Below are positions 9,394-16,832 of a DNA stretch of 64,000 bases, piece after piece. Each line of letters begins with the position of its first letter. Positions within the stretch are counted from its first letter, which is position 1. The position numbers and the translations under genes were made by a program. The notes under the pieces were generated by a model, which saw only the letters and a list, made by a program, of their open reading frames with translations, did not search any database and had not been told where the DNA came from. The DNA comes from Priestia megaterium (GTDB lineage Bacteria > Bacillota > Bacilli > Bacillales > Bacillaceae_H): positions 4,245,501 through 4,309,500 of the forward strand of contig NZ_CP023317.1 of assembly GCF_009497655.1 (NCBI RefSeq), in the 5' to 3' direction.

Positions 9394-9814
9394 AAAAACG
9401 CCCTCTACCTATTTGAAAAGTAACTTTGTATTTAAACTTTTGACTGCTGATAAAAATGGTCTTTGCTTGAGAAATATTGCCGTTTTTGTTGTATTGTATC
9501 GTGGAATTGCCGCTTCCAAACGTGATATGAATGGTGGAGTCATAGGCGCGCTTATAAAGAACGGCACGAGAATCAGAAACAATATATTCTGTTCCCTTCG
9601 GTGCGAAGTTAATTTTAATTGGAGATTCTCGGTTCATGGCTGTCTGCTGCACATAAAACGTGTCGCTTTGCAGCTGTCGCAAGAATAATGTGATTTTGTA
9701 ATATTCCACAAGCGGCCGAATGGTTACGATAATGGAAAACATCATCACTTGCACAATAAATAAAACCATCAGCATCTCAATGAGGGTAAATCCTTTTTGC
9801 TTAAGAAGAACCAC
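9377..9814 (-). CDS. comGD: Competence minor pseudopilin ComGD
   Basis: 145 residues from the GTG at 9812-9814 (B. subtilis 143). The leader KQKGFTLIEMLMVLFIVQVMMF has the canonical prepilin Gly|Phe cleavage site and Glu+5. The GTG is preceded by GGAAAGG at about nine bases; the longer frame extending to 9859 would run well into comGC and delay the leader. The C-terminal YKVTFQIGRGRFYVDK resembles the VYLGSGRVNVERK end of the homologue. It overlaps comGC by 14 bases. Confidence 0.87.
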   Translation of the reverse strand: MVLLKQKGFTLIEMLMVLFIVQVMMFSIIVTIRPLVEYYKITLFLRQLQSDTFYVQQTAMNRESPIKINFAPKGTEYIVSDSRAVLYKRAYDSTIHITFGSGNSTIQYNKNGNISQAKTIFISSQKFKYKVTFQIGRGRFYVDKM

Positions 9815-10112
9815 TAGCCGTAACCTTTCCGGTACCGTCAATTTGAATAGCTTGACCATTTGGACACACGGTGCCTTCTTTTAAGTAGCCTCCTGCTTCA
9901 AGCTCTTCTAGACTTGGTTTTTCGCCGTTTTCAAGCTCATATACTTGTACCTCAGCCTCTACGGTTTTGACAAGAGCTGAGCAGCCTTTGTTGTTAATAA
10001 CCGTATTATGCTTTAATACATTTGGAATCATAATGAGCAAAAGCACGGTAATAACGAGCATAACGATTAACATTTCAATAAGGGTAAACCCTTTATTACC
10101 TTTTAGAATCAT
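9801..10112 (-). CDS. comGC: Competence major pseudopilin ComGC
   Basis: 103 residues. The most conserved pseudopilin: leader MILKGNKGFTLIEMLIVMLVITVLL, with cleavage after Gly8 and Glu at +5 (residue 13). Cys44 and Cys83 are the pair that forms the stabilising intramolecular disulfide in B. subtilis ComGC, introduced by BdbD/BdbC. It polymerises into the transformation pseudopilus that lets DNA reach ComEA. The C-terminus TASGSS is slightly extended. Third gene of the operon, 14 bases after comGB. Confidence 0.94.
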   Translation of the reverse strand: MILKGNKGFTLIEMLIVMLVITVLLLIMIPNVLKHNTVINNKGCSALVKTVEAEVQVYELENGEKPSLEELEAGGYLKEGTVCPNGQAIQIDGTGKVTASGSS

Positions 10113-10126
10113 ATTCTTTCACCCTT

Positions 10127-11173
10127 CTACAAGCTCGACATCACTTCTAACATCGGAAGCATAACAGACATATACATAAGCAGAATGACCATTCCGATGA
10201 ACAAAAATGTAAGCGGCTGTACATATTTTAAAATACGAAAAATAAATTGTTCCATTCTTTCCATCATAAATAGACTGTAATCATACAGCTCTTGAGAAAG
10301 CTCACCGTTCTGCTGGCCATGCACAATAACATGAGCCAAGTCTTTTTCATAATGAGATTTAGCTGAAACGATATGATCTAATCGCATTCCTGAGGAAAGT
10401 TGATCTGTAAAAGCAAAAGCTTCCACTTGAAAGAACGGATGATGCTCCTGCTTTTGAAAAAGAGCAAAACATTCATAAATAGATAAACCACCGTTTAATA
10501 AATTGCTCATATGAACAGAAAAAAAGTAGGAGTTAAATAGCCGTGTGAACGTTCGGATAACGGGAACTCTCATAAAAAGCTGCATTTGAACTACTGGAGG
10601 CAATTTTTTAATGTAAATTACATAAAACAAATAAAGGATGATTGGCATACTGATGACTGCAGGTAACACAAAAGGAAAGAACGACATCGCCTGCATAAAT
10701 AAGAGGATAAACGAAGACTGCTTGTTTCCAAAGGATAAGTACAGAGCTTCAAACTGCGGAAGTAAAACCGTACTTAAAACAAATGAAATGGAAAGAATAA
10801 ACAGAAGCAGCAATACGGGATATTGAACAAGCTTTTGAAATTTTTTACGATGCCTTACTTTTTCTTCAATCATTGAGCTACTTTCTTTTAAAGCAAATTG
10901 AAGATTTCCATGCTGTTCCGCAAAATATAAATAGCTTAAAATATCACGGTGAAACTGAAGTTTAACAAAAGCATCGTGCAAAGATTCTCCTCGTTTTAAC
11001 TGCTCAAGACATTTTTCAATATCCGTTTTTTCTTTGTTAGATACTTGAAACGTCAAAAATGAAAGAGCTTGAGAAAGAGTGTAGCCTTTTTCTAAGAGCT
11101 TGGAGACCTGCTTAAGAATTTTTGCTTGCTGAGCCAGAGACCACCTTTTTTGTCTATTTGTCTTTACCCCCAT
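10127..11173 (-). CDS. comGB: Competence pilus polytopic membrane platform protein ComGB
   Basis: 348 residues (B. subtilis 323). GspF/PilC-family integral membrane protein that forms the platform on which ComGA drives pseudopilin assembly. It shows two T2SS-F repeats: the first contains LLEKGYTLSQALSFL (about 28-42) and GESLHDAF; the second LLNGGLSIYECFALF (about 223-237) and SSGMRLDHIV. There are three strong membrane segments near 118-138, 162-186 and 317-343. The ATG overlaps the comGA end by 10 bases. Confidence 0.92.
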   Translation of the reverse strand: MGVKTNRQKRWSLAQQAKILKQVSKLLEKGYTLSQALSFLTFQVSNKEKTDIEKCLEQLKRGESLHDAFVKLQFHRDILSYLYFAEQHGNLQFALKESSSMIEEKVRHRKKFQKLVQYPVLLLLFILSISFVLSTVLLPQFEALYLSFGNKQSSFILLFMQAMSFFPFVLPAVISMPIILYLFYVIYIKKLPPVVQMQLFMRVPVIRTFTRLFNSYFFSVHMSNLLNGGLSIYECFALFQKQEHHPFFQVEAFAFTDQLSSGMRLDHIVSAKSHYEKDLAHVIVHGQQNGELSQELYDYSLFMMERMEQFIFRILKYVQPLTFLFIGMVILLMYMSVMLPMLEVMSSL

Positions 11174-12216
11174 CCGTCTAGCGAATGCGGATATAAATAG
11201 CCTAGCGCGATTCCTTTTAGAATAACATCTCGGAGCGTCTTATAATCATAATCCGCATTTTCTCCTTTCACTTCTCTCATCACTGCGCTAAGCTCCTTGC
11301 CATAAAGCAATTCGTATATGCTGGACTGACGATGCTTCCTCATTTTTTTACAAGCAGGGTGGCATTTTCCCGAACACAGCGGACAGCGAATTTCTACAAG
11401 ACGCTGTGCAGCTACTGCTACAAGAGTCTGCTCCATTTCTTGAAAGCTAACGCCAAACTCAAGCAGCCTGTACAAAGATCCTTTTGTATCTTTAGTATGC
11501 ATCGTTGTCAAAACCAAGTGTCCGGTAAGCGCTGCTCTCACAGCAATTTTGGCGGTCTCACTATCTCTTATTTCTCCCACCATGATAATGTCTGGATCAT
11601 GGCGCAATATAGCTTTTAAACCAGTCGTATACGTAATCCCTGCGCGTTCATTTACCTGCACTTGAAGCACGGTTTCACTCGGTTTTTCAATAGGATCTTC
11701 TAGTGTAATAACATTTCGATTAAAAAGGTGCTTTACTTCGTGTAAAAGAGTATATAGAGTAGTGGTTTTACCTGATCCTGTAGGACCGGTAAAAATAATT
11801 AATCCATGAGAGAATTTCAAGAGAGAAATAAGCTTTTTAGTATGTTCAGGAAAAAGAGATAAATGTTTGAGAGAGGTAGATTGTTGATGAGGCAAAAGCC
11901 GAATAACAAGACTTTCATCATGAGAAGTAGGAAGAGTTGATAAACGCAAATTTACTTGATAGTGATCAACGGAAGTGGTCAATGCACCATTTTGAGGTTT
12001 TCTGCGCTCCCCAATATCCATTCCCCCTAAAAACTTAAAATGCGAAATGAGCCGTTCAGACATTTCCTTTGAAATAACCCTCTTTAAAATAAGCTCCTGG
12101 TCAATTCGCAGCTGAATCACAGCATCTTTCTTTCGGGGCACAATATGCACATCAGAACTTCGACACTCACATGCATCTCGTATAACGTAAGTAGCAAACT
12201 GTTCAATTTCGGTCAA
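11164..12216 (-). CDS. comGA: Competence traffic ATPase ComGA
   Basis: 350 residues. GspE/PilB-type secretion ATPase that powers pseudopilus assembly from the cytoplasmic face. Walker A is GPTGSGKTTT (about 144-153), the Asp box TLEDPIE is at 171-177, Walker B with IIMVGEIRD at 210-218, and the His box GHLVLTTMH at 232-240. A CxxC-x3-C-x3-C cluster at about 278-289 is probably a zinc site. The start is a TTG at 12214-12216 with AAAGGAG about ten bases upstream; no in-frame ATG is close enough. First gene of comGA-GB-GC-GD-GE-GF-GG-yqzE. In B. subtilis this operon is switched on by ComK. Confidence 0.94.
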   Translation of the reverse strand: MTEIEQFATYVIRDACECRSSDVHIVPRKKDAVIQLRIDQELILKRVISKEMSERLISHFKFLGGMDIGERRKPQNGALTTSVDHYQVNLRLSTLPTSHDESLVIRLLPHQQSTSLKHLSLFPEHTKKLISLLKFSHGLIIFTGPTGSGKTTTLYTLLHEVKHLFNRNVITLEDPIEKPSETVLQVQVNERAGITYTTGLKAILRHDPDIIMVGEIRDSETAKIAVRAALTGHLVLTTMHTKDTKGSLYRLLEFGVSFQEMEQTLVAVAAQRLVEIRCPLCSGKCHPACKKMRKHRQSSIYELLYGKELSAVMREVKGENADYDYKTLRDVILKGIALGYLYPHSLDGWG

Positions 12217-12360
12217 ACGATCATCACTCCTTTATTTGTAATGAAGATGATTCTTAAAACACCTAGAAACAGTAATTTCGACCTTTTTCGAGATTTCCCT
12301 CCTTCTTTTTTCATTTTTTATAATTTTTTTCGTATACGCTTCTTTTCTTCGCTTCAGTCC

Positions 12361-12387
12361 TTGTACACGATGTACAACTTCTGTACA
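12361..12387. promoter_or_regulatory. TTGTACA inverted repeat plus third TGTACA, upstream of comGA
   Basis: TTGTACACGATGTACAA (12361-12377) is a perfect 7-bp inverted repeat with a 3-base spacer, and a third TGTACA follows at 12382-12387. It sits between the mgsR terminator and comGA, about 145 bases from the comGA start. An operator-like element of unknown regulator. Confidence 0.4.
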
Positions 12388-12403
12388 CCTCTAAACGATT
12401 ACA

Positions 12404-12446
12404 TAAAAAAAAGACAACGTGATGTAAAACTCTACGCTGTCGTTTT
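12404..12446 (-). terminator. mgsR terminator
   Basis: On the - strand GACAGCGT pairs with ACGTTGTC (one G-U) and is followed by eight T residues, 40 bases after the mgsR stop. Confidence 0.8.
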
Positions 12447-12486
12447 ATTCGTTATTTACTGAATTGAGCTTCTTCATCATGTATGC

Positions 12487-12870
12487 TTACACAACTAGAG
12501 ACGCAAGACTTGTTTTTTTCTTGACCAAATTTTTAAGTGCAGATTCGTTATAACCTACTACAAGCTTTTTGCCATCCGTTAAAATGGGGCGGCGAAGCAA
12601 ACGAGGATGTTCAATTAATAGATTGACTACTTGTGATAACGTCATGCTGTCCACATCAACATTTAACTTTTTATATTCCTGACTTCTTTTAGCAAGAAGT
12701 TCATCCATCCCTTCTGTTGTCATAGAAAGAAGTTCAAGCATTTCTTTATGAGTAGGTGTTTCTCTAAATAAATGACGCTCTTTAAAATTTACATCTTCCT
12801 TCACTAGCCACTTTTTCGTTTTACGACATGATGTACAGCTCGGGTACGTATAAAATTTAATTTCTTCCAT
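12487..12870 (-). CDS. mgsR: Spx/ArsC-family stress regulator MgsR
   Basis: 127 residues. Spx paralogue that in B. subtilis acts with RNA polymerase to adjust a part of the SigB general-stress regulon. The N-terminal thioredoxin-like fold carries the redox CxxC pair, Cys12 and Cys15 (YPSCTSCRKTKKW), and the family segments RHLFRETPT (about 33-41) and LLRRPILTDGKKLVVGYN (about 91-108) are intact. Compared with Spx proper it is closer to B. subtilis YqgZ/MgsR (126 aa). The ATG follows GGGAGG. Its upstream region carries an unusual phased repeat array. Confidence 0.93.
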   Translation of the reverse strand: MEEIKFYTYPSCTSCRKTKKWLVKEDVNFKERHLFRETPTHKEMLELLSMTTEGMDELLAKRSQEYKKLNVDVDSMTLSQVVNLLIEHPRLLRRPILTDGKKLVVGYNESALKNLVKKKTSLASLVV

Positions 12871-12912
12871 ATGAAACCCTCCCGTTTTTTAGTTATAGAT
12901 TGTTTATATACA

Positions 12913-12964
12913 TTGTACACGTTTTGTATAACCTTTGTATAGTATTTTGCATACGTTTTGTATA
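12913..12964. repeat. Five helically phased TTG(T/C)A(T/C)A repeats upstream of mgsR
   Basis: TTGTACA at 12913, TTGTATA at 12924, TTGTATA at 12935, TTGCATA at 12947 and TTGTATA at 12958, at steps of 11, 11, 12 and 11 bases. They lie 43-94 bases before the mgsR start, where promoter or regulator contacts would be expected. The order on the - strand is TATACAA-type direct repeats. No known Bacillus site I can name fits exactly. Confidence 0.6.
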
Positions 12965-13003
12965 ACTTTTTTTCTTCTGTCGTATTTCAAGGAAAAGATA
13001 GCG

Positions 13004-13032
13004 TTTTCAGGAAAGAAAGGATGTATTATAAT
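13004..13032 (+). promoter_or_regulatory. Predicted sigma-A promoter of yqgY
   Basis: TTTTCA (13004-13009) and a perfect TATAAT (13027-13032), 17 bases apart, reading toward yqgY. Confidence 0.5.
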
Positions 13033-13131
13033 GGAAAAGTATCGATATAGTTTCATAAGTGCTTTCTAGTGCTTACACAGCGATGACATTCATCATGACA
13101 CTAACTAAGTTTGATAAAGGAGGAAATGGAC

Positions 13132-13368
13132 GTGGAACGAATGTACCGTGTAATGGGGTTCTGGACAGCAATTTTCACTGTAATGTTTTACCTCGGTCAC
13201 ATGCATAAGACTTCTTTACTCTTTTTAGCTCAAACAGGTTTTTTTGTAATTCTTAGTTATTTAAAGCTGTCTGAAAGAATGTACATTTACGTTTTTGGAG
13301 CATATTTGACCGTCTTTTTTGTGGGGTTCACGTACTGGTCAACTTTTATGATGACACCAGGACAGTAA
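13132..13368 (+). CDS. yqgY: YqgY family small membrane protein
   Basis: 78 residues from a GTG start. It consists of two or three short membrane helices (about 8-24, 28-44, 49-66) with the conserved YRVMGFWTAIF start and LSERMYIYVFGAYLTVFF motif that I recognise from B. subtilis YqgY. No function is known. AAAGGAGG at 13116-13123 is eight bases from the GTG at 13132, while the in-frame ATG at 13126 is only two bases away, so GTG is preferred. Divergent from mgsR. Confidence 0.82.
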   Translation: MERMYRVMGFWTAIFTVMFYLGHMHKTSLLFLAQTGFFVILSYLKLSERMYIYVFGAYLTVFFVGFTYWSTFMMTPGQ

Positions 13369-13370
13369 AG

Positions 13371-13401
13371 AGAAAAGCGATGGGCTTCCATCGCTTTTTG
13401 T
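13371..13401. terminator. Bidirectional terminator, yqgY / yqgX
   Basis: AAAAGCGATGG and CCATCGCTTTTT around a GCTT loop, between two convergent genes. Confidence 0.85.
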
Positions 13402-13405
13402 ATTC

Positions 13406-14038
13406 TTAAAACCCATTTAGAAAAGGATTTTGATCCATTTCGTGTCCCACAGTTGTTTCAGGTCCGTGACCGCTTAGTACAAGCGTATCTTCTGGAAGGG
13501 ACAGCAATTTCGATTCGATGCTTTCTAACAGCTGAGCTTGATTACCTCCAGGTAAATCTGTGCGCCCGATGCCGCCTGCAAAAAGCGCGTCACCAGATAC
13601 TACAAAGTTACCCGGTTTGAAATAATATGAAACGCTGCCAGGAGAATGACCAGGCGTTTCATACACCTCAAATTGGAATGAACCGATTGTTAAATTGCCT
13701 TCTGATGAAATAATATCGGTTGCATCTGGAGCTGTAATTTCTCCTAGGTCAAAAAATTTCGACCCGTTTAAGTCACTATTATGAAGCCATTCTTTTTCGT
13801 TTTTATGTACATAAAGCGGGATAGAGTAGTGATTCATCACCTCATCTACTCCTCCAATGTGATCGAAATGAGCGTGTGTCAGCAAAATAGCTAATGGTTT
13901 ATACGTTTGTTTTTCGAGAAATTCAACGAGCTGTTTTCCCTGAGCTCCCGGATCAAAAATTAAACATTCTTTTTTTTCGTTAGCAACGACATAACAATTC
14001 GTTTGAATAGGTCCTAGCGGTATACGATGATAGTTCAT
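13406..14038 (-). CDS. yqgX: Metallo-beta-lactamase-fold hydrolase YqgX
   Basis: 210 residues (B. subtilis 211). Glyoxalase II-like metallo-beta-lactamase superfamily enzyme. The metal site is visible: THAHFDH (about 56-62, HxHxDH), a later H in ETPGHSPGSV (about 133-142), D in VSGDALFAGGIGRTDLPGG (about 154-172) and the final H in LSGHGPETT. The fold suggests hydrolysis of a thioester or lactonase-type substrate; the true substrate is not known. The start MNYHRIPLGPIQTNCY at 14038 has AAGGAGG seven bases upstream; the longer frame to 14089 has none. Probably monocistronic. Confidence 0.9.
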   Translation of the reverse strand: MNYHRIPLGPIQTNCYVVANEKKECLIFDPGAQGKQLVEFLEKQTYKPLAILLTHAHFDHIGGVDEVMNHYSIPLYVHKNEKEWLHNSDLNGSKFFDLGEITAPDATDIISSEGNLTIGSFQFEVYETPGHSPGSVSYYFKPGNFVVSGDALFAGGIGRTDLPGGNQAQLLESIESKLLSLPEDTLVLSGHGPETTVGHEMDQNPFLNGF

Positions 14039-14247
14039 AATGTGTCCTCCTTGTGTAAATTTATTTCCGTTATATGCATTATCATACACACATCATCTTA
14101 TAAATGAAAGTAAGGACCTTTCTAAGCCAAAGAAGCAAAAGAAAGATTGGTTTTCATCTCGACAAACGGTTAGAAAAGTTTTACAATTGAAGGGATAAGC
14201 TAATGATAGCGCTTTAATTTTAAGTTACCTAAAGGAGGTTTCTTCGA

Positions 14248-14424
14248 GTGGGTCTTATGATTATTTTTGCACTAACAACATTGCTAGGCGTATTTGCAGC
14301 TATTTCATCTTTGAGAAATAAAAACATATTAGGCATTGGTTTTTCGGTACTAACATTCGGTGTATTCGGATGGTTTACCGTGATGACCATCATACATCAC
14401 GGTTATCCGGCGGTACATCATTAA
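14248..14424 (+). CDS. yqgW: YqgW family 58-residue membrane protein
   Basis: Short gene encoding 58 residues from GTG (14248-14250) to TAA (14422-14424). AAAGGAGG at 14231-14238 is nine bases upstream. Two membrane helices are predicted (about 2-21 and 29-49) with the ending WFTVMTIIHHGYPAVHH, close to B. subtilis YqgW. Function unknown. It sits at the B. subtilis position between yqgX and the M14 peptidase gene, and a strong bidirectional terminator starts at its stop codon. Coding status rests on the ribosome site and remembered homology. Confidence 0.8.
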   Translation: MGLMIIFALTTLLGVFAAISSLRNKNILGIGFSVLTFGVFGWFTVMTIIHHGYPAVHH

Positions 14425-14463
14425 AAAAGCCATGCAAAGCATATGCTTTGCGTGGCTTTTTAA
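14422..14463. terminator. Bidirectional terminator, yqgW / M14 peptidase gene
   Basis: AAAAAGCCATGCAAAGCA and TGCTTTGCGTGGCTTTTT arms form a near-perfect long stem with A- and T-runs on both sides. Confidence 0.85.
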
Positions 14464-15362
14464 ATAGACAGATAATCCATTGCCGCAACTAAAATAGCTT
14501 TAGTCGGATTATATACGCGCGATATTTGAGATAAAGGCAGCGGATTAATCCCTTTTCCCAATTCTAGGGTGAACCCCAGCTTTTTCTTTTCTAAAATAAA
14601 CCAATCCTTAAATCCCGCGTGACTATCAATCGTTTTGACAGCTTTATAACCGCTTACCCTTTCAAAATAGCTTGCTATTTCCTCTGCTTCCTCAGGCTCT
14701 TCATTCATATACCCCCAATAAAATTCTTCTCCTTGGGTATGTAAAGCAATCACACAATCAAAATCATGACGCTCAACGAGTTTTACCATTGCCTGAGCTT
14801 CAGGTTCAGAGAGAGATTCATAGCCTGGAAAATCTCGATAATGCGGCGCTTTAGGTTCTTTACGCTTTTTTTCGATTTCCCAATAAGCCGGAAACTGATT
14901 GTTTAAGTCCACCCCTCGGATATTTGCTTTCCAGCTTTGAAAATCCGGAAAATCTCTCCCTATTTTAGAAAGAAAAGACGCATAAGGTTCGCCTACACCA
15001 GGACCTTTTAAGACCAGATCTACTCCGTCTGGGTTAACAATTGGAACTGCAGAAAGCGTAATTTGATTAAAAAGAGCTCTTGAATCTTGCCCGTTCAACG
15101 CCTGATCATAATGAAGAGCAGCTAAATAATCTTCCATAAACTGTAGAAGAACATTTGTCGTAATCCATTCATTAGCATGAAACGACGCATTGATATGAAC
15201 CTTTCTCTTTCCGTTTCCAATTAAAATATGAGGAATCGGCTTTCCAAGCACGCTGCACCCTATCCATTCAAGAGAACCATAGGGATAATAAGTCAAAAGT
15301 GTTTGTATGTCTTTTATGGTTCGCTTGTAATCGTAAGGCTTTTGGATATCTATAATTCGCAT
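14460..15362 (-). CDS. yqgT: M14-family zinc carboxypeptidase, gamma-D-glutamyl-diamino acid endopeptidase type
   Basis: 300 residues. Zinc peptidase that by family should cut the gamma-D-Glu-meso-diaminopimelate bond of peptidoglycan peptides. Zinc ligands are H and E in NASFHANEWITT (about 59-70) and H in VIALHTQGEE (about 202-211); the catalytic Glu is in FTLELGKG (about 266-273). B. subtilis YqgT, as I recall, is longer (about 376 aa) with an N-terminal LysM region; here the protein begins directly with the peptidase pro-segment (YDYKRTIKDIQTLLTYYPYGSLEWIG), and no signal peptide is visible, so it may be cytoplasmic and act in muropeptide recycling. AAAGGAG lies eight bases before the ATG at 15362. 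Confidence 0.85.
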   Translation of the reverse strand: MRIIDIQKPYDYKRTIKDIQTLLTYYPYGSLEWIGCSVLGKPIPHILIGNGKRKVHINASFHANEWITTNVLLQFMEDYLAALHYDQALNGQDSRALFNQITLSAVPIVNPDGVDLVLKGPGVGEPYASFLSKIGRDFPDFQSWKANIRGVDLNNQFPAYWEIEKKRKEPKAPHYRDFPGYESLSEPEAQAMVKLVERHDFDCVIALHTQGEEFYWGYMNEEPEEAEEIASYFERVSGYKAVKTIDSHAGFKDWFILEKKKLGFTLELGKGINPLPLSQISRVYNPTKAILVAAMDYLSI

Positions 15363-15413
15363 AATCTTCACTCCTTTACACTATGTATATGTAAAGATTG
15401 AAAAGATGCATGA

Positions 15414-15453
15414 TAAAAAAGCGCTTTGACATTTAGTCAAAGCGCTTTTTTAT
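15414..15453 (-). terminator. glcK terminator
   Basis: AAAAGCGCTTTGAC and GTCAAAGCGCTTTT arms with a TAAAT-type loop and T-run, 20 bases after the glcK stop. Confidence 0.88.
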
Positions 15454-15473
15454 CTCAGTTAGATTCTTGCTTA

Positions 15474-16442
15474 TTATTCAAAATAAGATTTAACTAACCA
15501 AGCTCCTCCAATAATTCCCGCATCGTTTCCTAAAGTAGCGATTGCTAGTTCAGCACCTTGTGCTACGCGAGGAAATGCAAAACGTTTGAAATAACCTCTT
15601 ACCGGTGCAAGTAATACCTCGCCTGCACGAGACACACCGCCGCCTAGAACGATTTTCTCAGGGTTTAATGCATTAGCAGAGTTTGCTAGTGCTAGACCTA
15701 AATGAAAGGCAACTTTATCTACAACATGCATCGCTAACTCGTCTTTTGAACGAGCTGCATCAAATACATCTTTAGATGTAACTTGTCCATTTTGTTCTAA
15801 CACTGTGCGAAGCTCACTTGGTTTGTCCGTTTCCGTTAATTCTTCCATTGTTAAACGTACAATTCCAGTTGCTGAAGCGATTGTTTCTAAACAGCCGGTT
15901 TTGCCGCAGTTACACGGTGCTCCGCCTTCAGGAATAGAAGTAATGTGCCCGATCTCACCAGCGGCTCCATTTACGCCTTGTACAATTTCACCGTTGGCAA
16001 TGACACCGCCGCCAACACCTGTGCCAAGCGTAACGCACAGCAAATCTTTTGCTCCGTCTCCAGCACCTTTCCACATTTCTCCAATGGCTGCAATGTTTGC
16101 ATCATTGTCTACTACAACAGGAAGAGAAGTTTCTACTTCCAAGATATCTTTGATAGGGAATTTTTCCCAACCTAAATTGACAGCTACTTCAATCGAACCG
16201 TTTGCAAAGTTGACAGGCCCCGGTGCACCAATACCAATTCCTACCAACCTTGACTTTACTTCTCCAAGATCGTTTAACTTTTTATCAATTGCTTTTGCAA
16301 TATCTGTTGGAATTTTACGGCCTTGCTCGCTCACATCCGTATTAATTTCCCACTTGTGAATGATTTCTCCATAATGATTAATAAAGGCCATTTTTATTGT
16401 TGTACCGCCTAAATCAACTCCAACTAACCATTTGTCATCCAT
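15474..16442 (-). CDS. glcK: Glucokinase, ROK family
   Basis: 322 residues (B. subtilis 321). Phosphorylates glucose with ATP in the cytoplasm. The ATP site DLGGTTIK is at 10-17, the catalytic Asp is D114 in VDNDANIAA, and the ROK zinc site consists of H166 (EIGHI) and the cysteines of CNCGKTGC (177, 179, 184). The GGGVSRAGE loop is near the C-terminus. The start at 16442 ([13 protein letters not shown]) is chosen because AAAGGA is nine bases upstream and the homologue starts the same way; an ATG at 16448 overlapping the yqgQ stop is possible. Co-transcribed with yqgQ. Confidence 0.95.
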   Translation of the reverse strand: MDDKWLVGVDLGGTTIKMAFINHYGEIIHKWEINTDVSEQGRKIPTDIAKAIDKKLNDLGEVKSRLVGIGIGAPGPVNFANGSIEVAVNLGWEKFPIKDILEVETSLPVVVDNDANIAAIGEMWKGAGDGAKDLLCVTLGTGVGGGVIANGEIVQGVNGAAGEIGHITSIPEGGAPCNCGKTGCLETIASATGIVRLTMEELTETDKPSELRTVLEQNGQVTSKDVFDAARSKDELAMHVVDKVAFHLGLALANSANALNPEKIVLGGGVSRAGEVLLAPVRGYFKRFAFPRVAQGAELAIATLGNDAGIIGGAWLVKSYFE

Positions 16443-16444
16443 GT

Positions 16445-16651
16445 TCATTCATCCTTTTTCTCTTTTTGTTGTTTTAACTCTCGACGAAGCAAAAGAATTG
16501 CCATTTGGTAATCACGTACATCAATCAAATTAGACTGATATAATTCTTTTACTTCCGCTTCCATCAGCTCTAAATCAGCAGTACGATCGCCTACGTATAT
16601 AAAAATGCCGAAGGACTTTAATAATTGTTGTACATCATATAACGTATTCAT
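16445..16651 (-). CDS. yqgQ: YqgQ family small protein
   Basis: 68 residues, soluble and helical. It matches the YqgQ family (DUF910): [33 protein letters not shown] is the conserved three-helix fold. The B. subtilis structure is known as a likely single-stranded nucleic-acid binder, but function is unsettled. It lies immediately upstream of glcK, and the two stay together in Bacillus, so it is probably in the same transcript. The 180 bases upstream hold no gene. Confidence 0.88.
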   Translation of the reverse strand: MNTLYDVQQLLKSFGIFIYVGDRTADLELMEAEVKELYQSNLIDVRDYQMAILLLRRELKQQKEKKDE

Positions 16652-16832
16652 TCTGTCACCTTTATCCTATTTTCTAGGTGATATGATTCATTTATTTTGA
16701 GATAACTCAACAGTCATTCAGTCATAAACAGCGGCCGTATTTAACGCCCACTGCTAGGTCTACATATTAATATTCTAGTAAACGTTCTCACAATAGTAAA
16801 GTATAAAATATTAAATTCGTCATTCAACAGTT

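Noticed and set aside
12270-12285. ComK box before comGA
   Set aside because: GAAATTACTGTTT has three of four bases in each half of AAAA-N5-TTTT, but no second box at the required spacing was found.
15805-16359. 184-codon + strand frame opposite glcK
   Set aside because: Antisense shadow of a well-conserved gene; composition is Pro/Ser/Thr-rich as expected for the complement of a GC-periodic coding strand.
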